From the NCBI GenBank assembly GCA_026413225.1, contig JAPMTP010000046.1, positions 248,001 through 312,000 on the forward strand: a stretch of DNA of 64,000 bases. Direction: 5' to 3'. Every line of letters begins with the position of its first letter. The first letter of the stretch is position 1. This document shows positions 1-12,127 of this stretch, piece after piece. The position numbers and the translations under genes are program-made. Under the pieces are notes generated by a model. That model searched no databases. It was not told where the DNA came from and worked only from the letters and a program-made list of their open reading frames with translations. This stretch comes from Otis tarda (lineage: Eukaryota > Chordata > Aves > Otidiformes > Otididae).

Positions 1-3000
1 GCGCAGCTTGGACAAAGAGCATTGCGGCTTTCGCGGTTCAAGTTGTGCAGCGAAGGCAGAGAGCCTCCTCGTCCGGATCCCCGGAGCTCTGCGGAAAGAG
101 CGAGACGAGAGCCGCGAGAGCTTCGGGTGCGGCCAGCTCGCGTGTGGCGGCGAGCATCCGCTGTTGGTCGGTTGGAGGACGACTTCCTTCTGCGCGGCTG
201 GTTCCAAGTTGACGGTAACTGCCAGTGTGCTAGCTGTGTAGGATAGTGAAGAGGTTCAACGTGTGTGTGTCCGTAGATCTGCTAGAAAGCGCACGTGAAG
301 AGCAGTAAGGGCTTTCAGAGCAGCCGGTTCTCGTGCTGGAGTGTCGCCAGACATCCGCACGTTTAGTGCCTCACTTCCCCGGACAGCTTGGAAAACACGA
401 TTGTACCTGTCCCAGCGCAAGCTGTTCAGGAAAGCAGCACAGCCTTACAATGTTCGTGTGCCTTTCGGGCTGCTAGCAAGAAGCCTCCGCAGCAGGCACT
501 TCTCGTTGCGGAAACACTCGTGCGTTCTACTATCTTCATAGCCCTTTTTTTTCCTCCGGGCAGCCGGCTTTAGCTGATGAGAAGTGTTGGTGAGCAAATC
601 ATCCATGGAAGCGAAGAGTCGCAATGCTTCTGCGCCGGCGGGGCCGTTACCAAGAGCGAGTGAAGAGCAGCAAGAGCTTTCCGTGCTGACCCTTTTCAAG
701 TGAGAGATTGGCCAGACATTTGCTGTTTTAGTGCTTTGCTTCTTCTGCGCAGCTTGGACAAAGAGCATTGCGGCTTTCGCGGTTCAAGTTGTGCAGCGAA
801 GGCAGAGAGCCTCCTCGTCCGGATCCCCGGAGCTCTGCGGGAAAGAGCGAGACGAGAGCCGCGAGAGCTTCGGGTGCGGCCAGCTCGCGTGTGGCGGCGA
901 GCATCCGCTGTTGGTCGGTTGGAGGACGACTTCCTTCTGCGCGGCTGGTTCCAAGTTGACGGTAACTGCCAGTGTGCTAGCTGTGTAGGATAGTGAAGAG
1001 GCTCAACGTGTGTGTGTCCGTAGATCTGCTAGAAAGCGCACGTGAAGAGCAGTAAGGGCTTTCAGAGCAGCCGGTTCTCGTGCTGGAGTGTCGCCAGACA
1101 TCCGCACGTTTAGTGCCTCACTTCCCGGACAGCTTGGAAAACACGATTGTACCTGTCCCAGCGCAAGCTGTTCAGGAAAGCAGCACAGCCTTACAATGTT
1201 CGTGTGCCTTTCGGGCTGCTAGCAAGAAGCCTCCGCAGCAGGCACTTCTCGTTGCGGAAACACTCGTGCGTTCTACTATCTTCATAGCCCTTTTTTTTCC
1301 TCCGGGCAGCCGGCTTTAGCTGATGAGAACTGTTGGTGAGCAAATCATCCATGGAAGCGAAGAGTCGCAATGCTTCTGCGCCGGCGGGGCCGTTCCCAAG
1401 AGCGAGTGAAGAGCAGCAAGAGCTTTCCGTGCTGACCCTTTTCAAGTGAGAGATTGGCCAGACATTTGCTGTTTTAGTGCTTTGCTTCTTCTGCGCAGCT
1501 TGGACAAAGAGCATTGCGGCTTTCGCGGTTCAAGTTGTGCAGCGAAGGCAGAGAGCCTCCTCGTCCGGATCCCCGGAGCTCTGCGGAAAGAGCGAGGCGA
1601 GAGCCGCGAGAGCTTCGGGTGCGGCCAGCTCGCGTGTGGCGGCGAGCATCCGCTGTTGGTCGGTTGGAGGACGACTTCCTTCTGCGCGGCTGGTTCCAAG
1701 TTGACGGTAACTGCCAGTGTGCTAGCTGTGTAGGAGAGTGAAGAGGCTCAACGTGTGTGTGTCCGTAGATCTGCTAGAAAGCGCACGTGAAGAGCAGTAA
1801 GGGCTTTCAGAGCAGCCGGTTCTCGTGCTGGAGTGTCGCCAGACATCCGCACGTTTAGTGCCTCACTTCCCCGGACAGCTTGGAAAACACGATTGTACCT
1901 GTCCCAGCGCAAGCTGTTCAGGAAAGCAGCACAGCCTTACAATGTTCGTGTGCCTTTCGGGCTGCTAGCAAGAAGCCTCCGCAGCAGGCACTTCTCGTTG
2001 CGGAAACACTCGTGCCTTCTACTATCTTCATAGCCCTTTTTTTTCCTCCGGGCAGCCGGCTTTAGCTGATGAGAAGTGTTGGTGAGCAAATCATCCATGG
2101 AAGCGAAGAGTCGCAATGCTTCTGCGCCGGCAGGGCCGTTCCCAAGAGCGAGTGAAGAGCAGCAAGAGCTTTCCGTGCTGACCCTTTTCAAGTGAGAGAT
2201 TGGCCAGACATTTGCTGTTTTAGTGCTTTGCTTCTTCTGCGCAGCTTGGACAAAGAGCATTGCGGCTTTCGCGGTTCAAGTTGTGCAGCGAAGGCAGAGA
2301 GCCTCCTCGTCCGGATCCCCGGAGCTCTGCGGGAAAGAGCGAGACGAGAGCCGCGAGAGCTTCGGGTGCGGCCAGCTCGCGTGTGGCGGCGAGCATCCGC
2401 TGTTGGTCGGTTGGAGGACGACTTCCTTCTGCGCGGCTGGTTCCAAGTTGACGGTAACTGCCAGTGTGCTAGCTGTGTAGGAGAGTGAAGAGGCTCAACG
2501 TGTGTGTGTCCGTAGATCTGCTAGAAAGCGCACATGAAGAGCAGTAAGGGCTTTCAGAGCAGCCGGTTCTCGTGCTGGAGTGTCGCCAGACATCCGCACG
2601 TTTAGTGCCTCACTTCCCCGGACAGCTTGGAAAACACGATTGTACCTGTCCCAGCGCAAGCTGTTCAGGAAAGCAGCACAGCGTTACAATGTTCGTGTGC
2701 CTTTCGGGCTGCTAGCAAGAAGCCTCCGCAGCAGGCACTTCTCGTTGCGGAAACACTCGTGCGTTCTACTATCTTCATAGCCCTTTTTTTCCTCCGGGCA
2801 GCCGGCTTTAGCTGATGAGAAGTGTTGGTGAGCAAATCATCCATGGAAGCGAAGAGTCGCAATGCTTCTGCGCCGGCGGGGCCGTTCCCAAGAGCGAGTG
2901 AAGAGCAGCAAGAGCTTTCCGTGCTGACCCTTTTCAAGTGAGAGATTGGCCAGACATTTGCTGTTTTAGTGCTTTGCTTCTTCTGCGCAGCTTGGACAAA

Positions 3001-6000
3001 GAGCATTGCGGCTTTCGCGGTTCAAGTTGTGCAGCGAAGGCAGAGAGCCTCCACGTCCGGATCCCCGGAGCTCTGCGGGAAAGAGCGAGGCGAGAGCCGC
3101 GAGAGCTTCGGGTGCGGCCAGCTCGCGTGTGGCGGCGAGCATCCGCTGTTGGTCGGTTGGAGGACGACTTCCTTCTGCGCGGCTGGTTCCAAGTTGACGG
3201 TAACTGCCAGTGTGCTAGCTGTGTAGGATAGTGAAGAGGCTCAACGTGTGTGTGTCCGTAGATCTGCTAGAAAGCGCACGTGAAGAGCAGTAAGGGCTTT
3301 CAGAGCAGCCGGTTCTCGTGCTGGAGTGTCGCCAGACATCCGCACGTTTAGTGCCTCACTTCCCCGGACAGCTTGGAAAACACGATTGTACCTGTCCCAG
3401 CGCAAGCTGTTCAGGAAAGCAGCACAGCCTTACAATGTTCGTGTGCCTTTCGGGCTGCTAGCAAGAAGCCTCCGCAGCAGGCACTTCTCGTTGCGGAAAC
3501 ACTCGTGCCTTCTACTATCTTCATAGCCCTTTTTTTCCTCCGGGCAGCCGGTTTTAGCTGATGAGAACTGTTGGTGAGCAAATCATCCATGGAAGCGAAG
3601 AGTCGCAATGCTTCTGCGCCGGCGGGGCCGTTCCCAAGAGCGAGTGAAGAGCAGCAAGAGCTTTCCGTGCTGACCCTTTTCAAGTGAGAGATTGGCCAGA
3701 CATTTGCTGTTTTAGTGCTTTGCTTCTTCTGCGCAGCTTGGACAAAGAGCATTGCGGCTTTCGCGGTTCAAGTTGTGCAGCGAAGGCAGAGAGCCTCCTC
3801 GTCCGGATCCCCGGAGCTCTGCGGAAAGAGCGAGACGAGAGCCGCGAGAGCTTCGGGTGCGGCCAGCTCGCGTGTGGCGGCGAGCATCCGCTGTTGGTCG
3901 GTTGGAGGACGACTTCCTTCTGCGCGGCTGGTTCCAAGTTGACGGTAACTGCCAGTGTGCTAGCTGTGTAGGATAGTGAAGAGGTTCAACGTGTGTGTGT
4001 CCGTAGATCTGCTAGAAAGCGCACGTGAAGAGCAGTAAGGGCTTTCAGAGCAGCCGGTTCTCGTGCTGGAGTGTCGCCAGACATCCGCACGTTTAGTGCC
4101 TCACTTCCCCGGACAGCTTGGAAAACACGATTGTACCTGTCCCAGCGCAAGCTGTTCAGGAAAGCAGCACAGCCTTACAATGTTCGTGTGCCTTTCGGGC
4201 TGCTAGCAAGAAGCCTCCGCAGCAGGCACTTCTCGTTGCGGAAACACTCGTGCGTTCTACTATCTTCATAGCCCTTTTTTTTTCCTCCGGGCAGCCGGCT
4301 TTAGCTGATGAGAAGTGTTGGTGAGCAAATCATCCATGGAAGCGAAGAGTCGCAATGCTTCTGCGCCGGCAGGGCCGTTACCAAGAGCGAGTGAAGAGCA
4401 GCAAGAGCTTTCCGTGCTGACCCTTTTCAAGTGAGAGATTGGCCAGACATTTGCTGTTTTAGTGCTTTGCTTCTTCTGCGCAGCTTGGACAAAGAGCATT
4501 GCGGCTTTCGCGGTTCAAGTTGTGCAGCGAAGGCAGAGAGCCTCCTCGTCCGGATCCCCGGAGCTCTGCGGGAAAGAGCGAGACGAGAGCCGCGAGAGCT
4601 TCGGGTGCGGCCAGCTCGCGTGTGGCGGCGAGCATCCGCTGTTGGTCGGTTGGAGGACGACTTCCTTCTGCGCGGCTGGTTCCAAGTTGACGGTAACTGC
4701 CAGTGTGCTAGCTGTGTAGGATAGTGAAGAGGCTCAACGTGTGTGTGTCCGTAGATCTGCTAGAAAGCGCACGTGAAGAGCAGTAAGGGCTTTCAGAGCA
4801 GCCGGTTCTCGTGCTGGAGTGTCGCCAGACATCCGCACGTTTAGTGCCTCACTTCCCCGGACAGCTTGGAAAACACGATTGTACCTGTCCCAGCGCAAGC
4901 TGTTCAGGAAAGCAGCACAGCCTTACAATGTTCGTGTGCCTTTCGGGCTGCTAGCAAGAAGCCTCCGCAGCAGGCACTTCTCGTTGCGGAAACACTCGTG
5001 CGTTCTACTATCTTCATAGCCCTTTTTTTCCTCCGGGCAGCCGGCTTTAGCTGATGAGAAGTGTTGGTGAGCAAATCATCCATGGAAGCGAAGAGTCGCA
5101 ATGCTTCTGCGCCGGCAGGGCCGTTCCCAAGAGCGAGTGAAGAGCAGCAAGAGCTTTCCGTGCTGACCCTTTTCAAGTGAGAGATTGGCCAGACATTTGC
5201 TGTTTTAGTGCTTTGCTTCTTCTGCGCAGCTTGGACAAAGAGCATTGCGGCTTTCGCGGTTCAAGTTGTGCAGCGAAGGCAGAGAGCCTCCACGTCCGGA
5301 TCCCCGGAGCTCTGCGGAAAGAGCGAGGCGAGAGCCGCGAGAGCTTCGGGTGCGGCCAGCTCGCGTGTGGCGGCGAGCATCCGCTGTTGGTCGGTTGGAG
5401 GACGACTTCCTTCTGCGCGGCTGGTTCCAAGTTGACGGTAACTGCCAGTGTGCTAGCTGTGTAGGATAGTGAAGAGGCTCAACGTGTGTGTGTCCGTAGA
5501 TCTGCTAGAAAGCGCACGTGAAGAGCAGTAAGGGCTTTCAGAGCAGCCGGTTCTCGTGCTGGAGTGTCGCCAGACATCCGCACGTTTAGTGCCTCACTTC
5601 CCCGGACAGCTTGGAAAACACGATTGTACCTGTCCCAGCGCAAGCTGTTCAGGAAAGCAGCACAGCCTTACAATGTTCGTGTGCCTTTCGGGCTGCTAGC
5701 AAGAAGCCTCCGCAGCAGGCACTTCTCGTTGCGGAAACACTCGTGCCTTCTACTATCTTCATAGCCCTTTTTTTCCTCCGGGCAGCCGGCTTTAGCTGAT
5801 GAGAAGTGTTGGTGAGCAAATCATCCATGGAAGCGAAGAGTCGCAATGCTTCTGCGCCGGCGGGGCCGTTCCCAAGAGCGAGTGAAGAGCAGCAAGAGCT
5901 TTCCGTGCTGACCCTTTTCAAGTGAGAGATTGGCCAGACATTTGCTGTTTTAGTGCTTTGCTTCTTCTGCGCAGCTTGGACAAAGAGCATTGCGGCTTTC

Positions 6001-9000
6001 GCGGTTCAAGTTGTGCAGCGAAGGCAGAGAGCCTCCTCGTCCGGATCCCCGGAGCTCTGCGGGAAAGAGCGAGACGAGAGCCGCGAGAGCTTCGGGTGCG
6101 GCCAGCTCGCGTGTGGCGGCGAGCATCCGCTGTTGGTCGGTTGGAGGACGACTTCCTTCTGCGCGGCTGGTTCCAAGTTGACGGTAACTGCCAGTGTGCT
6201 AGCTGTGTAGGATAGTGAAGAGGCTCAACGTGTGTGTGTCCGTAGATCTGCTAGAAAGCGCACGTGAAGAGCAGTAAGGGCTTTCAGAGCAGCCGGTTCT
6301 CGTGCTGGAGTGTCGCCAGACATCCGCACGTTTAGTGCCTCACTTCCCCGGACAGCTTGGAAAACACGATTGTACCTGTCCCAGCGCAAGCTGTTCAGGA
6401 AAGCAGCACAGCCTTACAATGTTCGTGTGCCTTTCGGGCTGCTAGCAAGAAGCCTCCGCAGCAGGCACTTCTCGTTGCGGAAACACTCGTGCCTTCTACT
6501 ATCTTCATAGCCCTTTTTTTCCTCCGGGCAGCCGGCTTTAGCTGATGAGAAGTGTTGGTGAGCAAATCATCCATGGAAGCGAAGAGTCGCAATGCTTCTG
6601 CGCCGGCGGGGCCGTTCCCAAGAGCGAGTGAAGAGCAGCAAGAGCTTTCCGTGCTGACCCTTTTCAAGTGAGAGATTGGCCAGACATTTGCTGTTTTAGT
6701 GCTTTGCTTCTTCTGCGCAGCTTGGACAAAGAGCATTGCGGCTTTCGCGGTTCAAGTTGTGCAGCGAAGGCAGAGAGCCTCCTCGTCCGGATCCCCGGAG
6801 CTCTGCGGGAAAGAGCGAGACGAGAGCCGCGAGAGCTTCGGGTGCGGCCAGCTCGCGTGTGGCGGCGAGCATCCGCTGTTGGTCGGTTGGAGGACGACTT
6901 CCTTCTGCGCGGCTGGTTCCAAGTTGACGGTAACTGCCAGTGTGCTAGCTGTGTAGGAGAGTGAAGAGGCTCAACGTGTGTGTGTCCGTAGATCTGCTAG
7001 AAAGCGCACATGAAGAGCAGTAAGGGCTTTCAGAGCAGCCGGTTCTCGTGCTGGAGTGTCGCCAGACATCCGCACGTTTAGTGCCTCACTTCCCCGGACA
7101 GCTTGGAAAACACGATTGTACCTGTCCCAGCGCAAGCTGTTCAGGAAAGCAGCACAGCCTTACAATGTTCGTGTGCCTTTCGGGCTGCTAGCAAGAAGCC
7201 TCCGCAGCAGGCACTTCTCGTTGCGGAAACACTCGTGCGTTCTACTATCTTCATAGCCCTTTTTTTTCCTCCGGGCAGCCGGCTTTAGCTGATGAGAAGT
7301 GTTGGTGAGCAAATCATCCATGGAAGCGAAGAGTCGCAATGCTTCTGCGCCGGCGGGGCCGTTCCCAAGAGCGAGTGAAGAGCAGCAAGAGCTTTCCGTG
7401 CTGACCCTTTTCAAGTGAGAGATTGGCCAGACATTTGCTGTTTTAGTGCTTTGCTTCTTCTGCGCAGCTTGGACAAAGAGCATTGCGGCTTTCGCGGTTC
7501 AAGTTGTGCAGCGAAGGCAGAGAGCCTCCACGTCCGGATCCCCGGAGCTCTGCGGGAAAGAGCGAGACGAGAGCCGCGAGAGCTTCGGGTGCGGCCAGCT
7601 CGCGTGTGGCGGCGAGCATCCGCTGTTGGTCGGTTGGAGGACGACTTCCTTCTGCGCGGCTGGTTCCAAGTTGACGGTAACTGCCAGTGTGCTAGCTGTG
7701 TAGGATAGTGAAGAGGCTCAACGTGTGTGTGTCCGTAGATCTGCTAGAAAGCGCACGTGAAGAGCAGTAAGGGCTTTCAGAGCAGCCGGTTCTCGTGCTG
7801 GAGTGTCGCCAGACATCCGCACGTTTAGTGCCTCACTTCCCCGGACAGCTTGGAAAACACGATTGTACCTGTCCCAGCGCAAGCTGTTCAGGAAAGCAGC
7901 ACAGCGTTACAATGTTCGTGTGCCTTTCGGGCTGCTAGCAAGAAGCCTCCGCAGCAGGCACTTCTCGTTGCGGAAACACTCGTGCGTTCTACTATCTTCA
8001 TAGCCTTTTTTTTCCTCCGGGCAGCCGGCTTTAGCTGATGAGAAGTGTTGGTGAGCAAATCATCCATGGAAGCGAAGAGTCGCAATGCTTCTGCGCCGGC
8101 AGGGCCGTTCCCAAGAGCGAGTGAAGAGCAGCAAGAGCTTTCCGTGCTGACCCTTTTCAAGTGAGAGATTGGCCAGACATTTGCTGTTTTAGTGCTTTGC
8201 TTCTTCTGCGCAGCTTGGACAAAGAGCATTGCGGCTTTCGCGGTTCAAGTTGTGCAGCGAAGGCAGAGAGCCTCCTCGTCCGGATACCCGGAGCTCTGCG
8301 GGAAAGAGCGAGGCGAGAGCCGCGAGAGCTTCGGGTGCGGCCAGCTCGCGTGTGGCGGCGAGCATCCGCTGTTGGTCGGTTGGAGGACGACTTCCTTCTG
8401 CGCGGCTGGTTCCAAGTTGACGGTAACTGCCAGTGTGCTAGCTGTGTAGGAGAGTGAAGAGGCTCAACGTGTGTGTGTCCGTAGATCTGCTAGAAAGCGC
8501 ACATGAAGAGCAGTAAGGGCTTTCAGAGCAGCCGGTTCTCGTGCTGGAGTGTCGCCAGACATCCGCACGTTTAGTGCCTCACTTCCCCGGACAGCTTGGA
8601 AAACACGATTGTACCTGTCCCAGCGCAAGCTGTTCAGGAAAGCAGCACAGCCTTACAATGTTCGTGTGCCTTTCGGGCTGCTAGCAAGAAGCCTCCGCAG
8701 CAGGCACTTCTCGTTGCGGAAACACTCGTGCGTTCTACTATCTTCATAGCCCTTTTTTTCCTCCGGGCAGCCGGCTTTAGCTGATGAGAAGTGTTGGTGA
8801 GCAAATCATCCATGGAAGCGAAGAGTCGCAATGCTTCTGCGCCGGCGGGGCCGTTCCCAAGAGCGAGTGAAGAGCAGCAAGAGCTTTCCGTGCTGACCCT
8901 TTTCAAGTGAGAGATTGGCCAGACATTTGCTGTTTTAGTGCTTTGCTTCTTCTGCGCAGCTTGGACAAAGATCATTGCGGCTTTCGCGGTTCAAGTTGTG

Positions 9001-9480
9001 CAGCGAAGGCAGAGAGCCTCCTCGTCCGGATCCCCGGAGCTCTGCGGGAAAGAGCGAGACGAGAGCCGCGAGAGCTTCGGGTGCGGCCAGCTCGCGTGTG
9101 GCGGCGAGCATCCGCTGTTGGTCGGTTGGAGGACGACTTCCTTCTGCGCGGCTGGTTCCAAGTTGACGGTAACTGCCAGTGTGCTAGCTGTGTAGGAGAG
9201 TGAAGAGGCTCAACGTGTGTGTGTCCGTAGATCTGCTAGAAAGCGCACATGAAGAGCAGTAAGGGCTTTCAGAGCAGCCGGTTCTCGTGCTGGAGTGTCG
9301 CCAGACATCCGCACGTTTAGTGCCTCACTTCCCCGGACAGCTTGGAAAACACGATTGTACCTGTCCCAGCGCAAGCTGTTCAGGAAAGCAGCACAGCCTT
9401 ACAATGTTCGTGTGCCTTTCGGGCTGCTAGCAAGAAGCCTCAGAGCAGCCGGCTTTAGCTGATGAGAAGTGTTGGTGAGC
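1..9480 (-). repeat. 746-bp satellite array, a four-monomer higher-order repeat, about 12.6 copies
   Basis: The 18-base anchor ttgcggctttcgcggttc recurs at 22, 768, 1514, 2260, 3006, 3752, 4499, 5245, 5990, 6736, 7483, 8229 and 8975, so the period is 745-747 bp. Copies differ by few substitutions and by the length of a T run (for example near 545 and 4268). Inside one unit, gagcagcaagagctt-like starts lie at 665, 856, 1047 and about 1217-1221, and the next unit starts at 1411. The spacings are 191, 191, 170 and 194 bp, so the unit is four diverged monomers. They resemble the reverse complement of the 191-bp monomer of the right-hand array, hence the minus sign used here. The array runs off the left edge of the window. 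Short open frames recur once per unit on both strands and look incidental. Array and period are certain; the four-monomer reading is strong but made by eye. Confidence 0.95.
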
Positions 9481-9540
9481 AAATAACAGTGAAGGGGCAT
9501 TGTGTCTCTCTTTCCTGAACAGCTTGCTGTTCAGGAAGCT
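9430..9540. other. rearranged end of the 746-bp array with a short palindrome
   Basis: The last 746-bp copy is followed normally to about 9440. It then skips roughly 70 bp of the unit, resumes at agcagccggctttagctg, and stops near 9483. About 25-30 bp of sequence with no counterpart in the unit follow (9484-9510). A near-perfect palindrome then occupies 9512-9537: 12-bp arms (ttcctgaacagc and its complement) around a 2-base centre. From there the unit continues in the opposite orientation. This is the physical breakpoint of an inversion or foldback. Confidence 0.8.
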
Positions 9541-10011
9541 GTCAGGGGAAGTGAGGCACTAAACGTGCGGATGTCTGGCGACACTCCAGCACGAGATCCG
9601 GCTGCTCTGAAAGCCCTTACTGCTCTTCACGTGCGCTTTCTAGCAGATCTACGGACACACACACGTTGAGCCTTTTTAACTATCCTACACAGCTAGCACA
9701 CTGGCAGTTACCGTCAACTTAGAACCAGCCGCGCAGAAGGAAGTCGTCCTCCAACCGACCAACAGCGGATGCTCGCCGCCACACGCGAGCTGGCCGCACC
9801 CGAAGCTCTCGCGGCTCTCGTCTCGCTCTTTCCCGCAGAGCTCCGGGGATCCGGACGAGGAGGCTCTCTGCCTTCGCTGCACAACTTGAACCGCGAAAGT
9901 CGCAATGCTCTTTGTCCAAGCTGCGCAGAAGAAGCAAAGCACTAAAACAGCAAATGTCTGGCCAATCTCTCACTTGAAAAGGGTCAGCACGGAAAGCTCT
10001 TGCTGCTCTTC
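9525..10011 (+). repeat. inverted partial copy of the 746-bp satellite unit
   Basis: This stretch is the reverse complement of about 480 bp of the 746-bp unit, covering parts of three of its four monomers. For example, gtgaggcactaaacgtgcgg near 9550 is the complement of the unit sequence near 372, and cttgaaaagggtcagcac near 9973 is the complement of that near 690. It carries private differences, such as agaaccagcc instead of ggaaccagcc near 9721. It ends abruptly at 10011, where proviral gag sequence begins. Confidence 0.9.
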
Positions 10012-10043
10012 TCAAAGACAAGGAGGTACCGAAGTTAAAAAAG

Positions 10044-10521
10044 AAATTGCTTAGGTATTGTAATCAGTGGTGGCCTCTATATAAACTGGAGAATGAAGTG
10101 AAATGTCCTTAGGACGGACACCCTCCTGCAACTATTGTTTTTCCTAAGAACGGGAGGAAAATGGGATGAAGTATCATATGTAGACACGTATTTTTTTGTC
10201 CTTCAGGAGAAACCTGAATGGCAGAGAGACTGCGGATTACTACCCCCTCGGGATCCTATGGTACAAGCCCTCGACAGAGAAGACAAGAGAGAGCGTAAAG
10301 GAAAGTTGAGAAGGTGTTGTTCAGCATGTAGTATTGGACAAAGATGTTCTAAACTAAACGAGGAACAAGAGCCCGTGTTAGGTGATTTATTCAACCCATC
10401 TTATGGGATAGGGAGACAGGGCTCTGCCGGGGCTCCCAATCCACCCCCGCACGAACGGGACATCCCACAAACTATTTCTAAAGAAGGTCAAATGCCGGCC
10501 TCCACACAAGGAAACACATGA
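10044..10521 (+). pseudogene. gag: gag matrix/p12 remnant (broken)
   Basis: From 10044 one frame reads a tryptophan-rich matrix-like stretch (WWPLYKLENEV) and stops at TAG 10110-10112. The reading continues one frame over from about 10111, runs through 10135-10521 and stops at TGA. The downstream part is basic and then proline-rich, as expected for the end of matrix and a p12-like spacer. The amino terminus, including any myristoylation site, is missing because the provirus is truncated at 10012. The frame change near 10110 and the TGA at about 10519 separate this piece from capsid. Matrix and p12 are poorly conserved, so the assignment leans on position just upstream of an evident capsid. 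Confidence 0.7.
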
Positions 10522-10552
10522 GCCCAGCCCCCCCTCCTACGGCTCCAAGTAG

Positions 10553-11302
10553 CCCAGTGTCTTCACGCATTGGACTGTCTTACAGGCACCGCTCCGAGAA
10601 GCTGTAAATCCGGACGGAGGAACCGTGAAGATAAAAATTCCATTCACGGGCGCCGATCTGAAAGAATGGGAAGAGGTTGCCGGAGAATACCGAAATGATC
10701 CGATAAATACGGCACAACATTTTAAATTTATAGTGAAACAACACAATCCCGACTGGCGTGACATACAATTGTTATTGGATTGCCTGACTGAAACTGAGAA
10801 ACAACTAATTATAAAAACAGCAGGAGAGCTTGCAAAGGAACACTATGATATAAAAGGAGGTAATTCTAGAGAATGGTTTCCCTTGTTAGACCCGACATGG
10901 GATCCAAACCGCTCTGCTGATATGGAAAGGTTACAGGCATACCAGGAATGGCTATTCAGAGGGATGGAAAAAGCAATTCCCAGAACAATAAATTGGGCAA
11001 TGTTATATGCCGTCAGACAGGGTCCTTCTGAAACGCCGGTCGAGTTCCTAGACCGACTAAGAGATGCGATGCGCCGGCACACGTCTCTAGATCCGAATTC
11101 AGAGGTAGGCGCACAGCAACTACTATCCCTCTTTTTGGGACAATCACAAGGGGATATTAGGCGCAAATTGCAAAAACTAAGACCTCCTGAAAACAGAACC
11201 TTAGAAAGGTTATTAGAAGAAGCATGGAGAATATTTAGGAATCGAGAGGAAAGTTACAGGCAAGACGAGAAGAAAATACTAGCAGTGGTAAGAGAAAAAT
11301 GA
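10553..11302 (+). pseudogene. gag: gag capsid (p30-like) domain, open but isolated by frameshifts
   Basis: This frame opens after TAG 10550-10552 and stays open to TGA 11300-11302. About 225 codons follow GTG 10625, which is only the first start-like codon; in the intact virus this would have been an internal part of Gag. It matches the retroviral capsid fold of gammaretroviruses. The amino-terminal part carries IPFTGADLKEWEEVA, and the carboxy-terminal domain has the major-homology-like stretch QGPSETPVEFLDRL (residues 132-145 counted from 10625). It ends in a charged helix (REESYRQDEKK). Capsid forms the shell of the virion core. The frame ends in an AAAAATGA context; nucleocapsid continues one frame over, so the A5 run at 11295-11299 is the likely indel site. 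Confidence 0.85.
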
Positions 11303-12127
11303 AAATCGGAAATGTAAAGTTAAACCAATGCGTGGGCTGACGCCTCTGGGTAGGAATCAATGTGCGATCTATAAAAAGACCGGACACTGGAAGAACGAGT
11401 GCCCTGAGCGCCAAAGGAACGCTAGATGGCGCAACAATCAAGGGAAAACGGTAGCTCACGTGGCTGAAGAAAATTGTCTAGCCGACCTCGTAGTAAAAAT
11501 AAAGTTAGGGGAAGAACAAAAAGAAATCAAATTTTTAGTAGACACGGGAGAGACTTATTCTGTTCTGAATCAAGCCTTGATGCCTCTGGAAAATGATTAT
11601 ATTACAGTGAAAGGTGCGACAGGCCAGACTGAAGAGGCTTACTTTTGCAGATCCTTAAAATACAAATTGGGGAAGCAAGTGGGGATGCATAAATTTCTGT
11701 ATATGCCAAATTCTCCAAAGGCCCTTCTTGCTAGGGATTTATTAGAACAACTAGAAGCAACAATCAAATTTAAGCAAGGGGAAGTTACTCTGGAGGTAAA
11801 TGATCACCAATACGTCCAAATTGTGAGTCTATCCTTGGTCAGTACCCCTGCAACAGGAGAAATTGGTGCAAGAATTGTTGACCAAGTATATCCCGGAGTC
11901 TGGGCAACCGATATACCGGGACGACCAAAGAACGCACCACCAATAATAGTAAAACTAAAGGAGGGACAGAGTGCCATAAAGATCAAACAATACCCACTGA
12001 AAATGGAAGATAGGGAAGGAATTTGTCCAATCATAGAGCGGTTCATAGAACTAAGACTACTAAAAGAATGTGAGAATTCAATACACCTATCCTTCCAGTT
12101 AAGAAACCTGATGGGTCCTATAGGATA
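11301..12127 (+). pseudogene. pol: nucleocapsid zinc knuckle, retropepsin protease and start of reverse transcriptase (broken)
   Basis: One frame is open from 11301 to TAG at about 12126. It begins with a nucleocapsid knuckle near 11358 whose pattern is C-x2-Y-x4-H-x4-C: three of the four zinc ligands are present and the second cysteine is tyrosine. The aspartic protease follows. Its active site DTG lies at 11541-11549 in the context FLVDTGETYSVL, with glutamate after DTG where alanine or serine is usual, and the carboxy-terminal helix motif reads LLARDLLEQL. The protease would cut the polyproteins. The RT amino terminus (WATDIPGRPKNAPP) starts near 11908. The frame leaves the expected RT reading at about 12075-12086, where RT fingers sequence continues in another frame. 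Confidence 0.85.

Noticed and set aside
1-9480. Recurring 60-113 codon frames in each 746-bp unit as a repeated gene family
   Set aside because: Overlapping frames exist on both strands, lengths flip between copies with single-base changes in the T run and the GG/GGG site, and no domain or start context is convincing.
10073-10086. TATA box (CTATATAAAC) marking a 5' LTR promoter
   Set aside because: It lies inside the matrix reading frame (WWPLYKL). No LTR ends, poly(A) signal or primer binding site surround it.
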